A stretch of DNA of 64,000 nt from the NCBI RefSeq assembly GCF_014841615.1, contig NZ_JACYUG010000009.1:103358-167357 (forward strand), given 5' to 3'. This DNA comes from Sphingomonas sp. CFBP 8760. Its GTDB lineage: Bacteria; Pseudomonadota; Alphaproteobacteria; Sphingomonadales; Sphingomonadaceae. Numbering within the stretch: position 1 is the stretch's first letter; every line of letters begins with the position of its first letter. The position numbers and the translations under genes were made by a program. The notes beneath the pieces were generated by a model, which was not told where the DNA came from, searched no databases, and saw only the letters and a program-made list of their open reading frames with translations. Positions 8,354 to 17,603 of the stretch are shown piece after piece.

Positions 8354-10752
8354 GCAACGGCTCCGGTCAGGGCGGTGGGGGTGGTGGCGGCCGGTACGGC
8401 GGCCTCGCGGTCGACGAGCGGGCGGAACACGACCGCCAGCATCATGGGCTGGGTACCGCCGACGGGCGGCACCATCAGGAAGGATTCGGCATCGTCGCAC
8501 CGGAACAGGTGCGGGCCGACCTGTTCCATGCCTTCGCACGACGGCATGGCGGGGATCGTCACCTGGTCGCCGATCGTCTCGCCGGCCAGAAAGGCGGCGA
8601 CGGGCAGGAACGATACCGACTGGATTTGCAGCCATTCGTAACGGCGGCCGAACTGGACGCCGACCGTGTACTGACCTCGCCCGACCGGGATCGCCGCGAC
8701 GTGATAGCCGTCGTGCGTCGGCGTCGCCGCGACACTGTCGGTGAAGGCGTCCTGCCCGTCGACGAGCAGCAACGGCACGTCGATCGTGCAGTCGCAAAAA
8801 TCGGCGTAGCGAAGGTCCAGCCCGAAGCGCCGCTGCGCCAGCAGGGCGAGGCTGGTCGGCAACCCCTGCCCGCGCAGTTCGGCCGGCAGGAACATCCGCT
8901 GCGACCGCTTGAGATAGAACAGCCCGCGCTCGCGCAGGCCGGTGGCGGCATGGCCCGGATCGAACAGCGCGACCCGGTGATCGGTACCCAGATTGGTGTC
9001 GTGCTCGAACTGCGCCAGCACCTCCAGCTCCTGCGGCAACGGCAGATAGAGGAACCGGGCGAGCGTCGCGACCGCCGCCTGCCGCGCCGATTCCGCGCCC
9101 GCCGGATCGGCGGCGCGGATCACCGCCGCGCCGTGGTCGTGCGCATAGCGCACGCACCCGGCCTGCACCGCGCTGCGCACCTCGCTCTGGCGGCCCTTGA
9201 TACCGACCTCGGCCCGCACCGGCGCGCCGTCGGCATAATCGATCACTGACCCTTGCGCGACGGTACACAGCTGCTCGATCACCGCGATCGTTCCCATGAA
9301 CGCGCTCAGCGCCTCGGCATCGTGATGGCGGTGATCGATCATGCCGCGCTTGTCGCGCCCGGTCGGCAGGTTTTCCGACAGCAGCAGGTAACGGCCCGCG
9401 ACGTGGACGCCCAGCCGGCGCGACAGCACCACCTCGACATTGTCCTGCACGGTACCGTTATAGCCTAGGTCGACCAGCATCAGCGTATCGCCAGCTGCGG
9501 GGTCGACCACGTGCCGCAGATAATCGATCAGACGGTCTGCGAACGCCGCCCCCCGTGCCGCGATCACCGGCGTCAACGGTCCCGCCCCCACCGCCTCGGC
9601 GATGGCATAGGCCCCACGCTCGGTGGGTAAACTGTCGATCAGCGTCGTGATCTCGTCGTCGGCCAGCAGCAACTGGCGCAGGAAATGACGCCCCGAATCG
9701 TCGCCGATTTCGGCATGGACGAAATCAGCGATCGCGCCGGGTTCGCCCAGTCTCACCGCCGCCGCGGTGAAGCGGCTGATCTCTACGGTGTGGGCAACCC
9801 GGTCCGGCATCATCGCCGCGAACGTCTCGTGCGGCAGGTGACCGTCGCGCAGCAGGAACAGCAGGTGGACCCGGCCACCGCGCGCGGCCTGCAGCGCGTC
9901 GGCTTCGTCCGCCAGCCAGCGGGCGAAAGTCGTGAGCATCGGCCCCAGAACGCCGTACCCCAGCGCCGATGCGGCGTCCGGCTGTTGCGGCTCGCCGATC
10001 GCGATCGCCGCGCGGTGCGGCTGGAAACCGGGGGCGTTGGCGGACATCAGCGCACCCGCCGCCTTTTCCTGGCGCAGCCGCTGCACCGCATGGGCGCCGA
10101 ACTGGATCAGGTGCCGCGTGCGCAGGCCATGGCGCGCACCCGCCTCCGCATCGGCACGGGGATTGTCGCCAACGTGCAGGATGCGATCGGGCCGCACCTT
10201 CGTCCGGCGCAGCATTACGTCGAACAGTCCCTCGCCCTTGGCGGCGCGGTAGTCGCACGAACAGAATATGTGATCGATCAGGTCGGCGACCGCATCGCCC
10301 GCCGCGGCGCGGATTAGCCCGGCGAGCTGGTCGCGCTCCAGATAGGTGTCGCTGACTACCACAATCGGCATCCCACGCCGCTTGGCCGCCCGCATCAGCG
10401 CGACGGTGGGAGCGAAGGCGTGGCAATGCCGCGCCTCCACCGCGATCTCGTGCGCGACCCGCGCCTCGCGCTCGGCGGCGTCGGCTTCAGGCAGCAGCGC
10501 GGCATAGATTTCGCGCAGCGTCACTTCGCCCGACCGCTGATGGGCCAGCAACTGCCGCTTGCGCGCCGCCGCCTCGCCCCGGATGCGCTGATCGGGGGTG
10601 ATCCCGTCCAGCAGCGCGAACAGATCGGACGGCGCATGGACGTCGCGCCATAGCAGCGTGTCGAAACAGTCGAGCGACAGCATCCGGATGCCACCGACCC
10701 CGTCGAGCGCTGTCGCCAGCTGGTGCGGCAGGATGGTTTCAGGGGAGGACAT
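8350..10752 (-). CDS. Large HAD-superfamily protein, COG5610-like, glycan-associated
   Basis: An 800-residue protein (from the ATG at 10752, which has GGAG upstream; frames open to 10815 allow two earlier Met). The N-terminal third is a HAD hydrolase fold: motif I LSLDCFDTLLWRD, motif II VVVSDTYLERD, motif IV HVGDNPRADAEAG. In motif I the position two after the nucleophilic Asp is Phe rather than Asp, as in haloacid-dehalogenase-type members. The remaining ~550 residues are not recognised beyond resemblance to predicted hydrolases of surface-polysaccharide loci. It is coupled to the methyltransferase at 7508-8353. Confidence 0.8.
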   Translation of the reverse strand: MSSPETILPHQLATALDGVGGIRMLSLDCFDTLLWRDVHAPSDLFALLDGITPDQRIRGEAAARKRQLLAHQRSGEVTLREIYAALLPEADAAEREARVAHEIAVEARHCHAFAPTVALMRAAKRRGMPIVVVSDTYLERDQLAGLIRAAAGDAVADLIDHIFCSCDYRAAKGEGLFDVMLRRTKVRPDRILHVGDNPRADAEAGARHGLRTRHLIQFGAHAVQRLRQEKAAGALMSANAPGFQPHRAAIAIGEPQQPDAASALGYGVLGPMLTTFARWLADEADALQAARGGRVHLLFLLRDGHLPHETFAAMMPDRVAHTVEISRFTAAAVRLGEPGAIADFVHAEIGDDSGRHFLRQLLLADDEITTLIDSLPTERGAYAIAEAVGAGPLTPVIAARGAAFADRLIDYLRHVVDPAAGDTLMLVDLGYNGTVQDNVEVVLSRRLGVHVAGRYLLLSENLPTGRDKRGMIDHRHHDAEALSAFMGTIAVIEQLCTVAQGSVIDYADGAPVRAEVGIKGRQSEVRSAVQAGCVRYAHDHGAAVIRAADPAGAESARQAAVATLARFLYLPLPQELEVLAQFEHDTNLGTDHRVALFDPGHAATGLRERGLFYLKRSQRMFLPAELRGQGLPTSLALLAQRRFGLDLRYADFCDCTIDVPLLLVDGQDAFTDSVAATPTHDGYHVAAIPVGRGQYTVGVQFGRRYEWLQIQSVSFLPVAAFLAGETIGDQVTIPAMPSCEGMEQVGPHLFRCDDAESFLMVPPVGGTQPMMLAVVFRPLVDREAAVPAATTPTALTGAVA

Positions 10753-10873
10753 GGCCGGCGGCTCCGTGCTGGATCGGTCCCTCATCGGGACGTTTGCACG
10801 CTTTATAGGACGCATCGAGCCCCGGCGGCGCTCGCGCGTCCTAGAATAGCGTCATCCCCTGACTGGAGAGACC

Positions 10874-11227
10874 ATGTCCCTGTCCGCGTATCAACGTGTC
10901 CGTACGCTTACGGAAACCCCGCGTGCCATGGAGTGCCGGCTGATCCGCGAGATCACCGGCGACCTGATCGGCGCGCGCGACGCCGGCGCCACCGGTATCT
11001 CGCTGGCCCCCGTGCTGTTCCGCAACCGCGAGATGTGGGGCGCGTTCGGCACGGCCTGCGGCGCGCGCGGCAACATGCTGCCCGATGGCCTGCGTGCCTC
11101 GATCGTGTCGCTCAGCCTGTGGGTCGACCGCTACACCAGCGACGTGATCGCCGGCCGCGATGTGATCGAACCCCTGATCGACGTCAACCGGCAGGTGCTG
11201 GAGGGCTTGCAAAGCTTTCCCGGCTGA
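10874..11227 (+). CDS. flaF: Flagellar biosynthesis regulator FlaF
   Basis: A 117-residue all-helical FlaF. The family pattern is clear: MSLSAYQRVRTLTETPRAME at the start, then the RNREMW segment and LPDGLRASIVSLSLWVDRYT. FlaF is needed for flagellin production or secretion in alphaproteobacteria, usually together with FlbT. Here it stands alone, with flagellin and flbT outside the window. It is transcribed divergently from the HAD gene and has a TGGAGAG site ahead of its ATG. Confidence 0.92.
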   Translation: MSLSAYQRVRTLTETPRAMECRLIREITGDLIGARDAGATGISLAPVLFRNREMWGAFGTACGARGNMLPDGLRASIVSLSLWVDRYTSDVIAGRDVIEPLIDVNRQVLEGLQSFPG

Positions 11228-11286
11228 CGGGCGGCCCCTCCCGTCGGGCCTTGTCCGGCCGGGATCGATCCCGTAGCGGACGGGCC

Positions 11287-11868
11287 ATGAAACGCCTTGC
11301 CATCTATTGCGGGTCGGCCACGCCCGCCGACCCGCTCTACCTCCACGCCGCGCGCGACGTGGGCCGCACGCTCGCGGAACGCGGCATCGGCGTCGTCTAT
11401 GGCGGCGGGCGCCTGGGCCTGATGGGCGCGGTGGCGGATGGCGCCTTGGCGGCGGGCGGCGAGGTGATCGGCGTGATCCCGCAGGCGCTGGTCGATGCGG
11501 AGGTCGCGCATCGCGGCCTGACCGAACTCCACGTCGTCGGCGGGATGCACGAACGCAAGAGCCGCTTCACCGACCTGGCGGACGGTTTCGTCACCATCCC
11601 CGGCGGCACCGGGACGATGGACGAATTGTGGGAAGCGCTCAGCTGGGCGCAGCTCGGCTATCATGCCGATCCCGTCGGGCTGCTCAACACTGCCGGCTAT
11701 TATGACGAACTGATCGCGTTCTGGGCGAAGATGGCGACGGTCGGCTTCCTGCGCCCGCAGCACCGCGATCTGCTGATCGTCGCGGATACGCTGCCCGTGC
11801 TGCTCGACCGGATGGCGGCGCACGTCCCGACCCAGCCGATCGTGCGGATGAGCGCCGCCGACCTTTGA
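11287..11868 (+). CDS. LOG-family nucleoside 5'-monophosphate phosphoribohydrolase
   Basis: A 193-residue Rossmann-fold protein of the LOG (lonely guy, TIGR00730) family. It carries the signature PGGTGTMDELWE and the MHERK motif, which bind the nucleotide and hold the catalytic Arg/Glu. Such enzymes cleave cytokinin ribotides or other purine monophosphates; the bacterial substrate is often AMP-like. Its stop overlaps the TTG start of crtB, so the two are probably co-expressed, though they share no evident pathway. Confidence 0.9.
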   Translation: MKRLAIYCGSATPADPLYLHAARDVGRTLAERGIGVVYGGGRLGLMGAVADGALAAGGEVIGVIPQALVDAEVAHRGLTELHVVGGMHERKSRFTDLADGFVTIPGGTGTMDELWEALSWAQLGYHADPVGLLNTAGYYDELIAFWAKMATVGFLRPQHRDLLIVADTLPVLLDRMAAHVPTQPIVRMSAADL

Positions 11869-12827
11869 CGCCACCGCCAACTTCGCCACTGCCCACCGAT
11901 CGCGCCGCGATCGTCGCCGCCGCGCACGCCTCGATCGCGCGCGGATCGAAGAGCTTCGCCGCCGCCAGCACGCTGTTCGATCGCCCGACGCGCGAACGGG
12001 CCTGGCTGCTCTACGCCTGGTGCCGCGCGTGCGACGACATCGCCGACGGGCAGGATCACGGCCACGGCATGACCCGCGTCGACGATGCGCCCGCCCGCCT
12101 GATCGATCTGACGGCGCGGACCGAGGCGGCGCTGGCGGGCGAGGTCGTCGGCGACGTGGCGTTCGATGCGCTGCGGGTGGTCGCGGCCGAAACGCGGATG
12201 CCGCCGGCCTGGCCACGCGCGCTGATCGCGGGGTTCGCGCTGGATGCGGCGGAATGGCGGCCGCAGACCGAGGACGACCTGTACCGTTATTGCTACCATG
12301 TCGCCGGGGTGGTCGGCTGCATGATGGCGGTGGTGATGGGGGTGGCGGCGGACGACGACGCGACGCTCGACCGCGCCTGCGATCTGGGCATGGCGTTCCA
12401 GCTCGCCAACATCGCCCGCGATATCGAGGAGGACGACCGCGCCGGCCGCCGCTACCTGCCCGCCGAGTGGCTGGCGGAGGCCGGCATCGGCCCGGACGAA
12501 CCGCTGTTCCCCGCGCACACGCCGCACCTCGCGGTCCTCGCTCGCCGCCTCGCGACCCGCGCCGCCGCGTTCGAGGAAAGTGCCCGTCGCGGCACCCCCG
12601 CCCTGCCCCCGCGCGCGGCATGGGCGGTGCTGGCCGCCGCCAACATCTATGGCGCGATCGGCCGCACCGTCGCCGCGCGCGGCGAACGCGCATGGGATAC
12701 CCGTGTCGGTACGTCGAAGGCGGCGAAGATCGGCTTCATCGTGCGCGCGGCATACGAGGTGCAGGGTCGCACCCGCCTATATCCCCCCGTCCCCCGCGAT
12801 CCGGGGCTATGGACGCGGCCGCGGTAA
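11865..12827 (+). CDS. crtB: Phytoene synthase
   Basis: A 320-residue squalene/phytoene synthase that joins two geranylgeranyl diphosphates to phytoene, the first committed carotenoid step. Both Mg-binding Asp-rich motifs are visible: DDIADGQD near residue 60 and NIARDIEEDDRAGRRYLP in the second half. The start is a TTG overlapping the LOG stop (TTTGA). No ATG or GTG occurs in frame until residue 69, after the first Asp motif, so TTG is required. Other crt genes are not in the window. Confidence 0.92.
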   Translation: MTPPPTSPLPTDRAAIVAAAHASIARGSKSFAAASTLFDRPTRERAWLLYAWCRACDDIADGQDHGHGMTRVDDAPARLIDLTARTEAALAGEVVGDVAFDALRVVAAETRMPPAWPRALIAGFALDAAEWRPQTEDDLYRYCYHVAGVVGCMMAVVMGVAADDDATLDRACDLGMAFQLANIARDIEEDDRAGRRYLPAEWLAEAGIGPDEPLFPAHTPHLAVLARRLATRAAAFEESARRGTPALPPRAAWAVLAAANIYGAIGRTVAARGERAWDTRVGTSKAAKIGFIVRAAYEVQGRTRLYPPVPRDPGLWTRPR

Positions 12828-12847
12828 ACCGTCGCCTGAATAAACCC

Positions 12848-12931
12848 GTCCGTCATTGCGAGCGTAGCGAAGCAATCCAGTGCCAAGTGCGTGGGACCCT
12901 GGATTGCTTCGCTACGCTCGCAATGACGGAC
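12848..12931. repeat. Long REP-like palindrome, copy 1 (33-bp perfect arms, 18-nt loop)
   Basis: Bases 12848-12880 and 12899-12931 are perfect reverse complements around an 18-base loop. The core motif is GCGAGCGTAGCGAAGCAATC. It lies between the convergent crtB and exonuclease genes, where it could also act as a bidirectional transcription terminator. A second copy with nearly the same arms and the same loop length lies at 39513-39592. Confidence 0.9.
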
Positions 12932-12956
12932 AGGGTCAGTCCGCGGTTATCACAGT

Positions 12957-13727
12957 TTACAGCAGCAGTTCCTGCGGCGTCATCCGGCCGACATGGCCGC
13001 CGCCGCGCCGCCGCGCCATCTCCGTCTCCGCAGTGAAGCGGATATCGGGATCGCGGTCGCCGAGGAAACCGATCAGGCTCTCCTCCTCGATCTCGCGCCA
13101 TTCCTTGCCGCGATCGGGGCCGTAGCGCACGCGCGGCAACAGTCCCGGCGCCTTCGACCATTCGATCAGTTGCGCCACCGACGCCTCGTTCAACTGGTCG
13201 CGCAGGTGATGCGCGGTGACGTAGCTGTCGGGAAAGGCGCGGTGGATCGGCAGGCCGCGTTCGTGGATCATCCCCTCGGGCTTGCGCCAGTAGCGCAGCA
13301 CCTGGTTGGAGAAGCTGGGGCTGTCCGGCCACAACCGCAGCGCGCATTTCCACGTGCAGATCCAGTCCGCGCCGTGCGTCAGCGACGGGGTGCAGAACTG
13401 TTCCTCGAAACTCGCGCGGTGTGCCGCCAGCGCGATGCGGCGCGGCCATGGATCGAGCACCGGCCGCGCGACATCGTGCCACCAGCGCGCCTCGGCCACG
13501 TCCTCGTCGCGGATATGGTGGATCGCCATCGTGATCGGCGGGATCGGCCGGCCGGGATTGACGAGGATGCTGCCGCCCTCGCCATACAGTTCCCAGCGCC
13601 CGTCCTTGCCCAGCGCCACGTCCTGCCAGCCGATCTCCAGCACCGCATGGGCAGGCGGTGCGTTGCCGGTGGTTTCGAGGTCGATGACGCGGATGATCTG
13701 CGGTTGGGGCGGAGGCATGACCCCCAT
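12957..13727 (-). CDS. DEDD-type 3'-5' exonuclease (exonuclease X-like)
   Basis: A 256-residue protein with an N-terminal exonuclease fold: motif I VIDLETTG (the DxE metal ligands) at about residues 14-21, then conserved His-containing HHIRDED and the later AFPDSYVTAHHLRD near the third acidic motif. It resembles exodeoxyribonuclease X / PolC-epsilon type nucleases. The C-terminal ~100 residues are less conserved and not recognised. Start may be the ATG at 13727 or the one at 13718, the latter preceded closely by GGGGG. It lies after pgmG on the same strand. Confidence 0.85.
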   Translation of the reverse strand: MGVMPPPQPQIIRVIDLETTGNAPPAHAVLEIGWQDVALGKDGRWELYGEGGSILVNPGRPIPPITMAIHHIRDEDVAEARWWHDVARPVLDPWPRRIALAAHRASFEEQFCTPSLTHGADWICTWKCALRLWPDSPSFSNQVLRYWRKPEGMIHERGLPIHRAFPDSYVTAHHLRDQLNEASVAQLIEWSKAPGLLPRVRYGPDRGKEWREIEEESLIGFLGDRDPDIRFTAETEMARRRGGGHVGRMTPQELLL

Positions 13728-13741
13728 GTGGGTGATGAACG

Positions 13742-15136
13742 CTAAAAAATCGAGATGCCGGGTGCGCGCATGATGCCGCACGCCGTCAGATGCGTATCCA
13801 CCGTCGCCAGGATACGGGCAAGGCCCTCGGCATCCGTCGCCTCGGCGCGGATCGTCACCGCCGCTTCGGTGTTGGACGAACGCAACAGCCACCAACCGTC
13901 CGCCGCCGTCACCCGCACGCCATCGGTCGTGTCGGCGGTCATCCCCGCCGCATCGAGTCGGGCCGCGACCTCCGCCACGACCGCCAGCTTGCGATCCTCC
14001 GGCACGGGGATACGCAGGTCGGGGGTCGATACGCAGGCCGGCATCGCATCGCGCAGTTCGGCCAGCGAGCGGCCGGACAGGCACACCGCACGGATCAGCC
14101 GTACCGCCGCATAGAGCGCGTCGTCGAACCCGTACCAGTCCTGCGCGAAGAAGATGTGGCCGGACAGCTCGCCCGCCAGCGGTGCGCCCGTCTCGACCAT
14201 CTTGGCCTTGATCGGGCTGTGGCCGGTCCGCGCGATACAGGGCACGCCGCCTAGCGCCGCGATCCGGTCGAACACCGTCTGGCTCGCCTTCACGTCGGCG
14301 ATGATGGTCGCGCCGGGCAGTTCGCGCAGCAGCGGTTCCGCCAGGATCGCGAGGATGCGGTCGCCCCACAATACCCGGCCCTGCCCGTCGATCGCGCCGA
14401 TCCGGTCGCCATCGCCATCGAACGCCAGCCCGAGATCGAGCCGCTTCGCGGCGACCAGCGCGCGCAGGTCGGCCAGATTGGCCTCGTCGCCCGGATCGGG
14501 GTGATGATGGGGGAAACGGCCATCGGGTTCGACGTGCAGCAGGTGATGCTCGCCCGGCAGCAGCGCCGTCAGCCGTTCGACCGCCGGCCCCGCCGCGCCG
14601 TTGCCGCAGTCCCAGCCGATCCGCAGGCCGCCGCCGCCGGCGATGTCCCAGCCCGCCATCAGCCGCGCGACGTAATCGCCCAGCACATCGATGTCGGTGA
14701 CGGTGCCGGCTCCCTCGGTCCAGTCGCCCGCCGCCGCGATTCCCGCAAGGTCCGCGATGTCGTCGCCCCAGAACGGGCGATGGCCCAGCACCAGCTTGAA
14801 CCCGTTATGATCGACCGGATTGTGGCTACCGGTCACCACGATGCCGCCATCCACCCCCAGCACCGCCTCCGCATAATACAGCATCGGCGATGGGCACAGG
14901 CCGATCCGCACCACGTCGACGCCCCCCGCCGCCAGTCCCTCGACCAGCGCCGCCTCCAGCATCGGCGACGACAACCGGCCATCGCGCCCCACCACCACGC
15001 GGTGGCCACCGGCATGGCGGATGCAGGTCGCGAAGCTGCGCCCGACCGCATGGGCATCCGCCGCGCCCAGCATGTCGCCGACGACGCCGCGAATGTCGTA
15101 TTCGCGCAGGACGGTGGGATCGAACCGGTGGCTCAC
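13742..15136 (-). CDS. pgmG: Phosphomannomutase/phosphoglucomutase (PgmG-like)
   Basis: A 464-residue alpha-D-phosphohexomutase interconverting hexose 1- and 6-phosphates for sugar-nucleotide and exopolysaccharide synthesis. It has the phosphoserine loop VVTGSHNP (Ser104), the Mg-binding FDGDGDR near residue 240, and the C-terminal phosphate-binding RSSNTEAAVTIRAE. The start REYDIRGVVGD is canonical. In sphingan-producing Sphingomonas the homologue PgmG has both PGM and PMM activity; that dual activity is assumed by homology here. Its start overlaps the stop of the J-domain gene. Confidence 0.9.
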   Translation of the reverse strand: MSHRFDPTVLREYDIRGVVGDMLGAADAHAVGRSFATCIRHAGGHRVVVGRDGRLSSPMLEAALVEGLAAGGVDVVRIGLCPSPMLYYAEAVLGVDGGIVVTGSHNPVDHNGFKLVLGHRPFWGDDIADLAGIAAAGDWTEGAGTVTDIDVLGDYVARLMAGWDIAGGGGLRIGWDCGNGAAGPAVERLTALLPGEHHLLHVEPDGRFPHHHPDPGDEANLADLRALVAAKRLDLGLAFDGDGDRIGAIDGQGRVLWGDRILAILAEPLLRELPGATIIADVKASQTVFDRIAALGGVPCIARTGHSPIKAKMVETGAPLAGELSGHIFFAQDWYGFDDALYAAVRLIRAVCLSGRSLAELRDAMPACVSTPDLRIPVPEDRKLAVVAEVAARLDAAGMTADTTDGVRVTAADGWWLLRSSNTEAAVTIRAEATDAEGLARILATVDTHLTACGIMRAPGISIF

Positions 15137-15411
15137 CGCTCCGGCGCGATCCCGTCACCCGTCGGTCGCCCGACCAGCACGTCGCGCGCGGCGTTGATGC
15201 GCCGCGCGAGTTCGGTCGATCCGCCGCGATCGGGATGCACGCCCGCCAGCAGCCGGCGGTGCGCCGCCCGGATCGCCGCCGCATCCGCGCGCGGGCCGAC
15301 GCCCAGCACCGCGCGCGCCTCCACCTCCTCGGCGGCCATGCGGCGCTTGCCCGACGGTTTCAGATATTTCCATGCCGCCCAGATCAGCAGGGCGGCGATC
15401 AGCCACTTCAC
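15133..15411 (-). CDS. Membrane-anchored J-domain protein
   Basis: A 92-residue protein with one N-terminal membrane segment (MKWLIAALLIWAAW) followed by a short J-domain carrying the essential HPD motif in LLAGVHPDRGG. The arrangement is like Pam18/Tim14-type J-proteins, which stimulate a DnaK-family ATPase at the membrane. It overlaps mipZ upstream and pgmG downstream by four bases, so it sits in an operon with both. Its DnaK partner and client are unknown. Confidence 0.88.
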   Translation of the reverse strand: MKWLIAALLIWAAWKYLKPSGKRRMAAEEVEARAVLGVGPRADAAAIRAAHRRLLAGVHPDRGGSTELARRINAARDVLVGRPTGDGIAPER

Positions 15412-16259
15412 GCCGCGACGTCCGGCACGGTCGGACCCGGCGGGGTGACATCGGGCCGGGCGGCATCAGGCGATACGTCCGCCTCGCCCGGCGTCACCTC
15501 GGGCAGTTGCAGCGCCGCCATCATCTCGCGCAGTTCCTGCCGGGCGGCGACATGGCCGATGCCCATCGATCCGAACTCGCGCGCATCGATCATCGTCAGC
15601 CCCTGCGGAAACATCTCGCGATAGATCACGCGTTCGCCCAGACCCGGGATGATCCGGAACCCGACCCGCTTCGACAGTTGCGCCAGCGCATCCGACACGC
15701 GGCGCATGTTGCGTGCTTCGATATGCTGCAACCGGTTGCGCAGCACGACCCAGTCGATCGTCGTCCCGTCCGCCCGCGCCCGCTGCTTGCGCGCATCCCA
15801 GATCAGTTCGGAATAGAAGGACGGGCGCGTCACCTGGAACGTGTCGGGATCGACCTGCCCGATCAGGTCGAAATCGACGAAGCTGTCGTTCATCGGCGTG
15901 ACCAGCGTGTTCGACAGCGTCGCGGCGGTGCGCGCGAAGGGATCGTCGCGCCCCGGCGTGTCGACGATCAGGAAATCGCAGTCGGTGATCAGCGAATGCC
16001 ACGTCTCCGCGAAGAAATCCTCGCTCGCCCCGTCATGCGTCGCATGGCGCGGCATCGGCAGGTCGATACCACGGCTGCGGATCGTGGCGGCGCGGTTGTC
16101 CAGATACCGGCCGACGGTGCGCTGGCGATGGTCCAGATCCATGCACGACACGCGCGCGCCCCGGGCCGCCAGGGCGATGGCGACATGGACCGCGGTGGTC
16201 GACTTGCCCGTCCCGCCCTTCTCGTTGGCGAAGACGATGATATGCGGGCCGCTCGACAA
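15408..16259 (-). CDS. mipZ: Division-plane positioning ATPase MipZ
   Basis: A 283-residue ParA/MinD-type P-loop ATPase. It has the deviant Walker A IVFANEKGGTGKST, CMDLDHRQRTVGRYL, Walker B DFLIVDTPG, and long stretches diagnostic of MipZ: LVTPMNDSFVDFD, DWVVLRNRL and the YREMFPQGLT segment. MipZ forms a gradient from ParB-bound origins and inhibits FtsZ away from midcell. The start is a TTG at 16259, as no ATG or GTG is in frame, preceded by AGGGGA. It is divergent from panC. A parS-like site lies at 38363-38378. Confidence 0.93.
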   Translation of the reverse strand: MSSGPHIIVFANEKGGTGKSTTAVHVAIALAARGARVSCMDLDHRQRTVGRYLDNRAATIRSRGIDLPMPRHATHDGASEDFFAETWHSLITDCDFLIVDTPGRDDPFARTAATLSNTLVTPMNDSFVDFDLIGQVDPDTFQVTRPSFYSELIWDARKQRARADGTTIDWVVLRNRLQHIEARNMRRVSDALAQLSKRVGFRIIPGLGERVIYREMFPQGLTMIDAREFGSMGIGHVAARQELREMMAALQLPEVTPGEADVSPDAARPDVTPPGPTVPDVAA

Positions 16260-16335
16260 CGCCCATTCCCCTGTTGATCCTACCTGTTTGGCTTCATAGA
16301 AGCCCTGCCCGCATTGTTCGAGGGGGAAGTTGCCC

Positions 16336-17178
16336 GTGCTGACCGTCCGTGATCTGGAAGAGCTGCGCGCCCGCGTCGCGGGCTGGCGCGCGGCGGGCGA
16401 CCGGGTCGCGCTGGTGCCGACGATGGGCGCGCTCCACGCCGGCCACATGGCCCTGGTGGAGGCGGCGCGGCGCGGCGGGACGCGGGTGGTGGCCTCGATT
16501 TTCGTCAACCCGCGCCAGTTCGGCCCGAACGAGGACCTCGCCCGTTATCCCCGGCGCGAGATGGCGGACGCGCGGCTGCTGGCGGAGCATGGCTGCGACC
16601 TGCTCTGGGCCCCCACGGTCGAGACGATGTACCCTGCCGGTTTCGCCACCACCATCTCCGTCGCGGGGGTGAGCGACGGACTGGACGGCGCCGCCCGCCC
16701 CGGCCATTTCGACGGGGTCGCCACCGTCGTCGCCAAGCTGCTGGGCCAGGTCCGCCCCGACAGCGCCTGGTTCGGCGAGAAGGATTTCCAGCAACTGGCG
16801 GTGATCCGCCGCCTCGTCGCCGATCTCGATCTCGACGTGGCGATCATGGGCGTGCCGACCCAGCGGGACGACGACGGTCTCGCCCTGTCGTCGCGCAACA
16901 TCTATCTCGACGAGGGCGAACGCGCCCGCGCGGTCGCGCTGCCCCGCGCGCTCGGCATCGCCGCCCGCGCGATCGGTCGCGGCGAATCGCCCGCCGCCGT
17001 GCTCGCCGATGCCTATGCCGCACTCCATGCTGCCGGATTCGTCGTCGATTATGTCGAGCTGGTCGATGCCGAGACGCTTGCCCCCGCCACGGCAGCGGGA
17101 CGGCCGCTGCGCCTGCTGGCGGCGGCGCGGATGGGGGCGACCCGGCTGATCGACAACGTACCGGTCGAATCCGCCTGA
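16336..17178 (+). CDS. panC: Pantothenate synthetase PanC
   Basis: A 280-residue enzyme joining pantoate and beta-alanine with ATP in coenzyme A synthesis. Motifs include VPTMGALHAGHMALV (HIGH-type nucleotide binding), IFVNPRQFGPNED, FGEKDFQQL and ALSSRNIYL. The start is placed at the GTG at 16336, nine bases after an AGGGGG site; a TTG at 16330 would add two residues but lies very close to that site. The gene is monocistronic or leads into the Sel1-like gene. Confidence 0.95.
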   Translation: MLTVRDLEELRARVAGWRAAGDRVALVPTMGALHAGHMALVEAARRGGTRVVASIFVNPRQFGPNEDLARYPRREMADARLLAEHGCDLLWAPTVETMYPAGFATTISVAGVSDGLDGAARPGHFDGVATVVAKLLGQVRPDSAWFGEKDFQQLAVIRRLVADLDLDVAIMGVPTQRDDDGLALSSRNIYLDEGERARAVALPRALGIAARAIGRGESPAAVLADAYAALHAAGFVVDYVELVDAETLAPATAAGRPLRLLAAARMGATRLIDNVPVESA

Positions 17179-17251
17179 GTCCGCGCCTGCGTTAACCATT
17201 TGGTTAAACGAATCGATGCAGGATGCGCCCATAGGAAAACAGGATTTTCAC

Positions 17252-17548
17252 ATGGGCAGCAGCATCAAGTCCGCGCTCTTTCTGGCCGAATCCCGTCTGG
17301 CGGATGCGGCAAGGGGCGATGGTAACGCACTCTACGATCTGGGCATCAGCTACCAGACCGGCACCGCCGGCGTCGCGATCGATCTGATCGAGGCACACAA
17401 ATGGTTCAACCTCGCCGCCGTCGCCGGCCTTGAGGAAGCGCAGGACGCGCGCAGCGCGGTCGCCGGCGACATGACCGCCCGCGAAATCGCCCGCGCGCAG
17501 GCCGCCGCGCGCGCGTGGCTCGGCTCGGTGCAGCAGGGTACGGCGTAA
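17252..17548 (+). CDS. Short Sel1-repeat protein
   Basis: A 98-residue protein with one recognisable Sel1-like helix pair (ALYDLGISYQTGTAGVAIDL then EAHKWFNLAAVAG). This corresponds to about two repeat units, so it is a minimal member of the family, which serves protein-protein contacts. The start is the ATG at 17252 with AGGA upstream; no signal peptide is visible. Partner unknown. Confidence 0.75.
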   Translation: MGSSIKSALFLAESRLADAARGDGNALYDLGISYQTGTAGVAIDLIEAHKWFNLAAVAGLEEAQDARSAVAGDMTAREIARAQAAARAWLGSVQQGTA

Positions 17549-17553
17549 GACAC

Positions 17554-17587
17554 CCTCCCTATCCTTCGCGCCGGAAGGATGGGGAGG
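17554..17587. terminator. Bidirectional terminator hairpin between convergent genes
   Basis: Bases 17554-17567 (CCTCCCTATCCTTC) pair with 17574-17587 (GAAGGATGGGGAGG) with one G-U-type mismatch and a 6-base loop. It lies between the stop of the Sel1-like gene and the 3' end of topA, which are convergent. There is no clear T run on either side, so it may be a stability hairpin rather than a strict intrinsic terminator. Confidence 0.6.
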
Positions 17588-17603
17588 ATCATCGATACAG
17601 CCG

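Noticed and set aside
13340..13360. TTTCCACGTGCAGA as a second parS site
   Set aside because: Only one half matches; the right half lacks the GGAAC symmetry, and it lies inside a coding gene.
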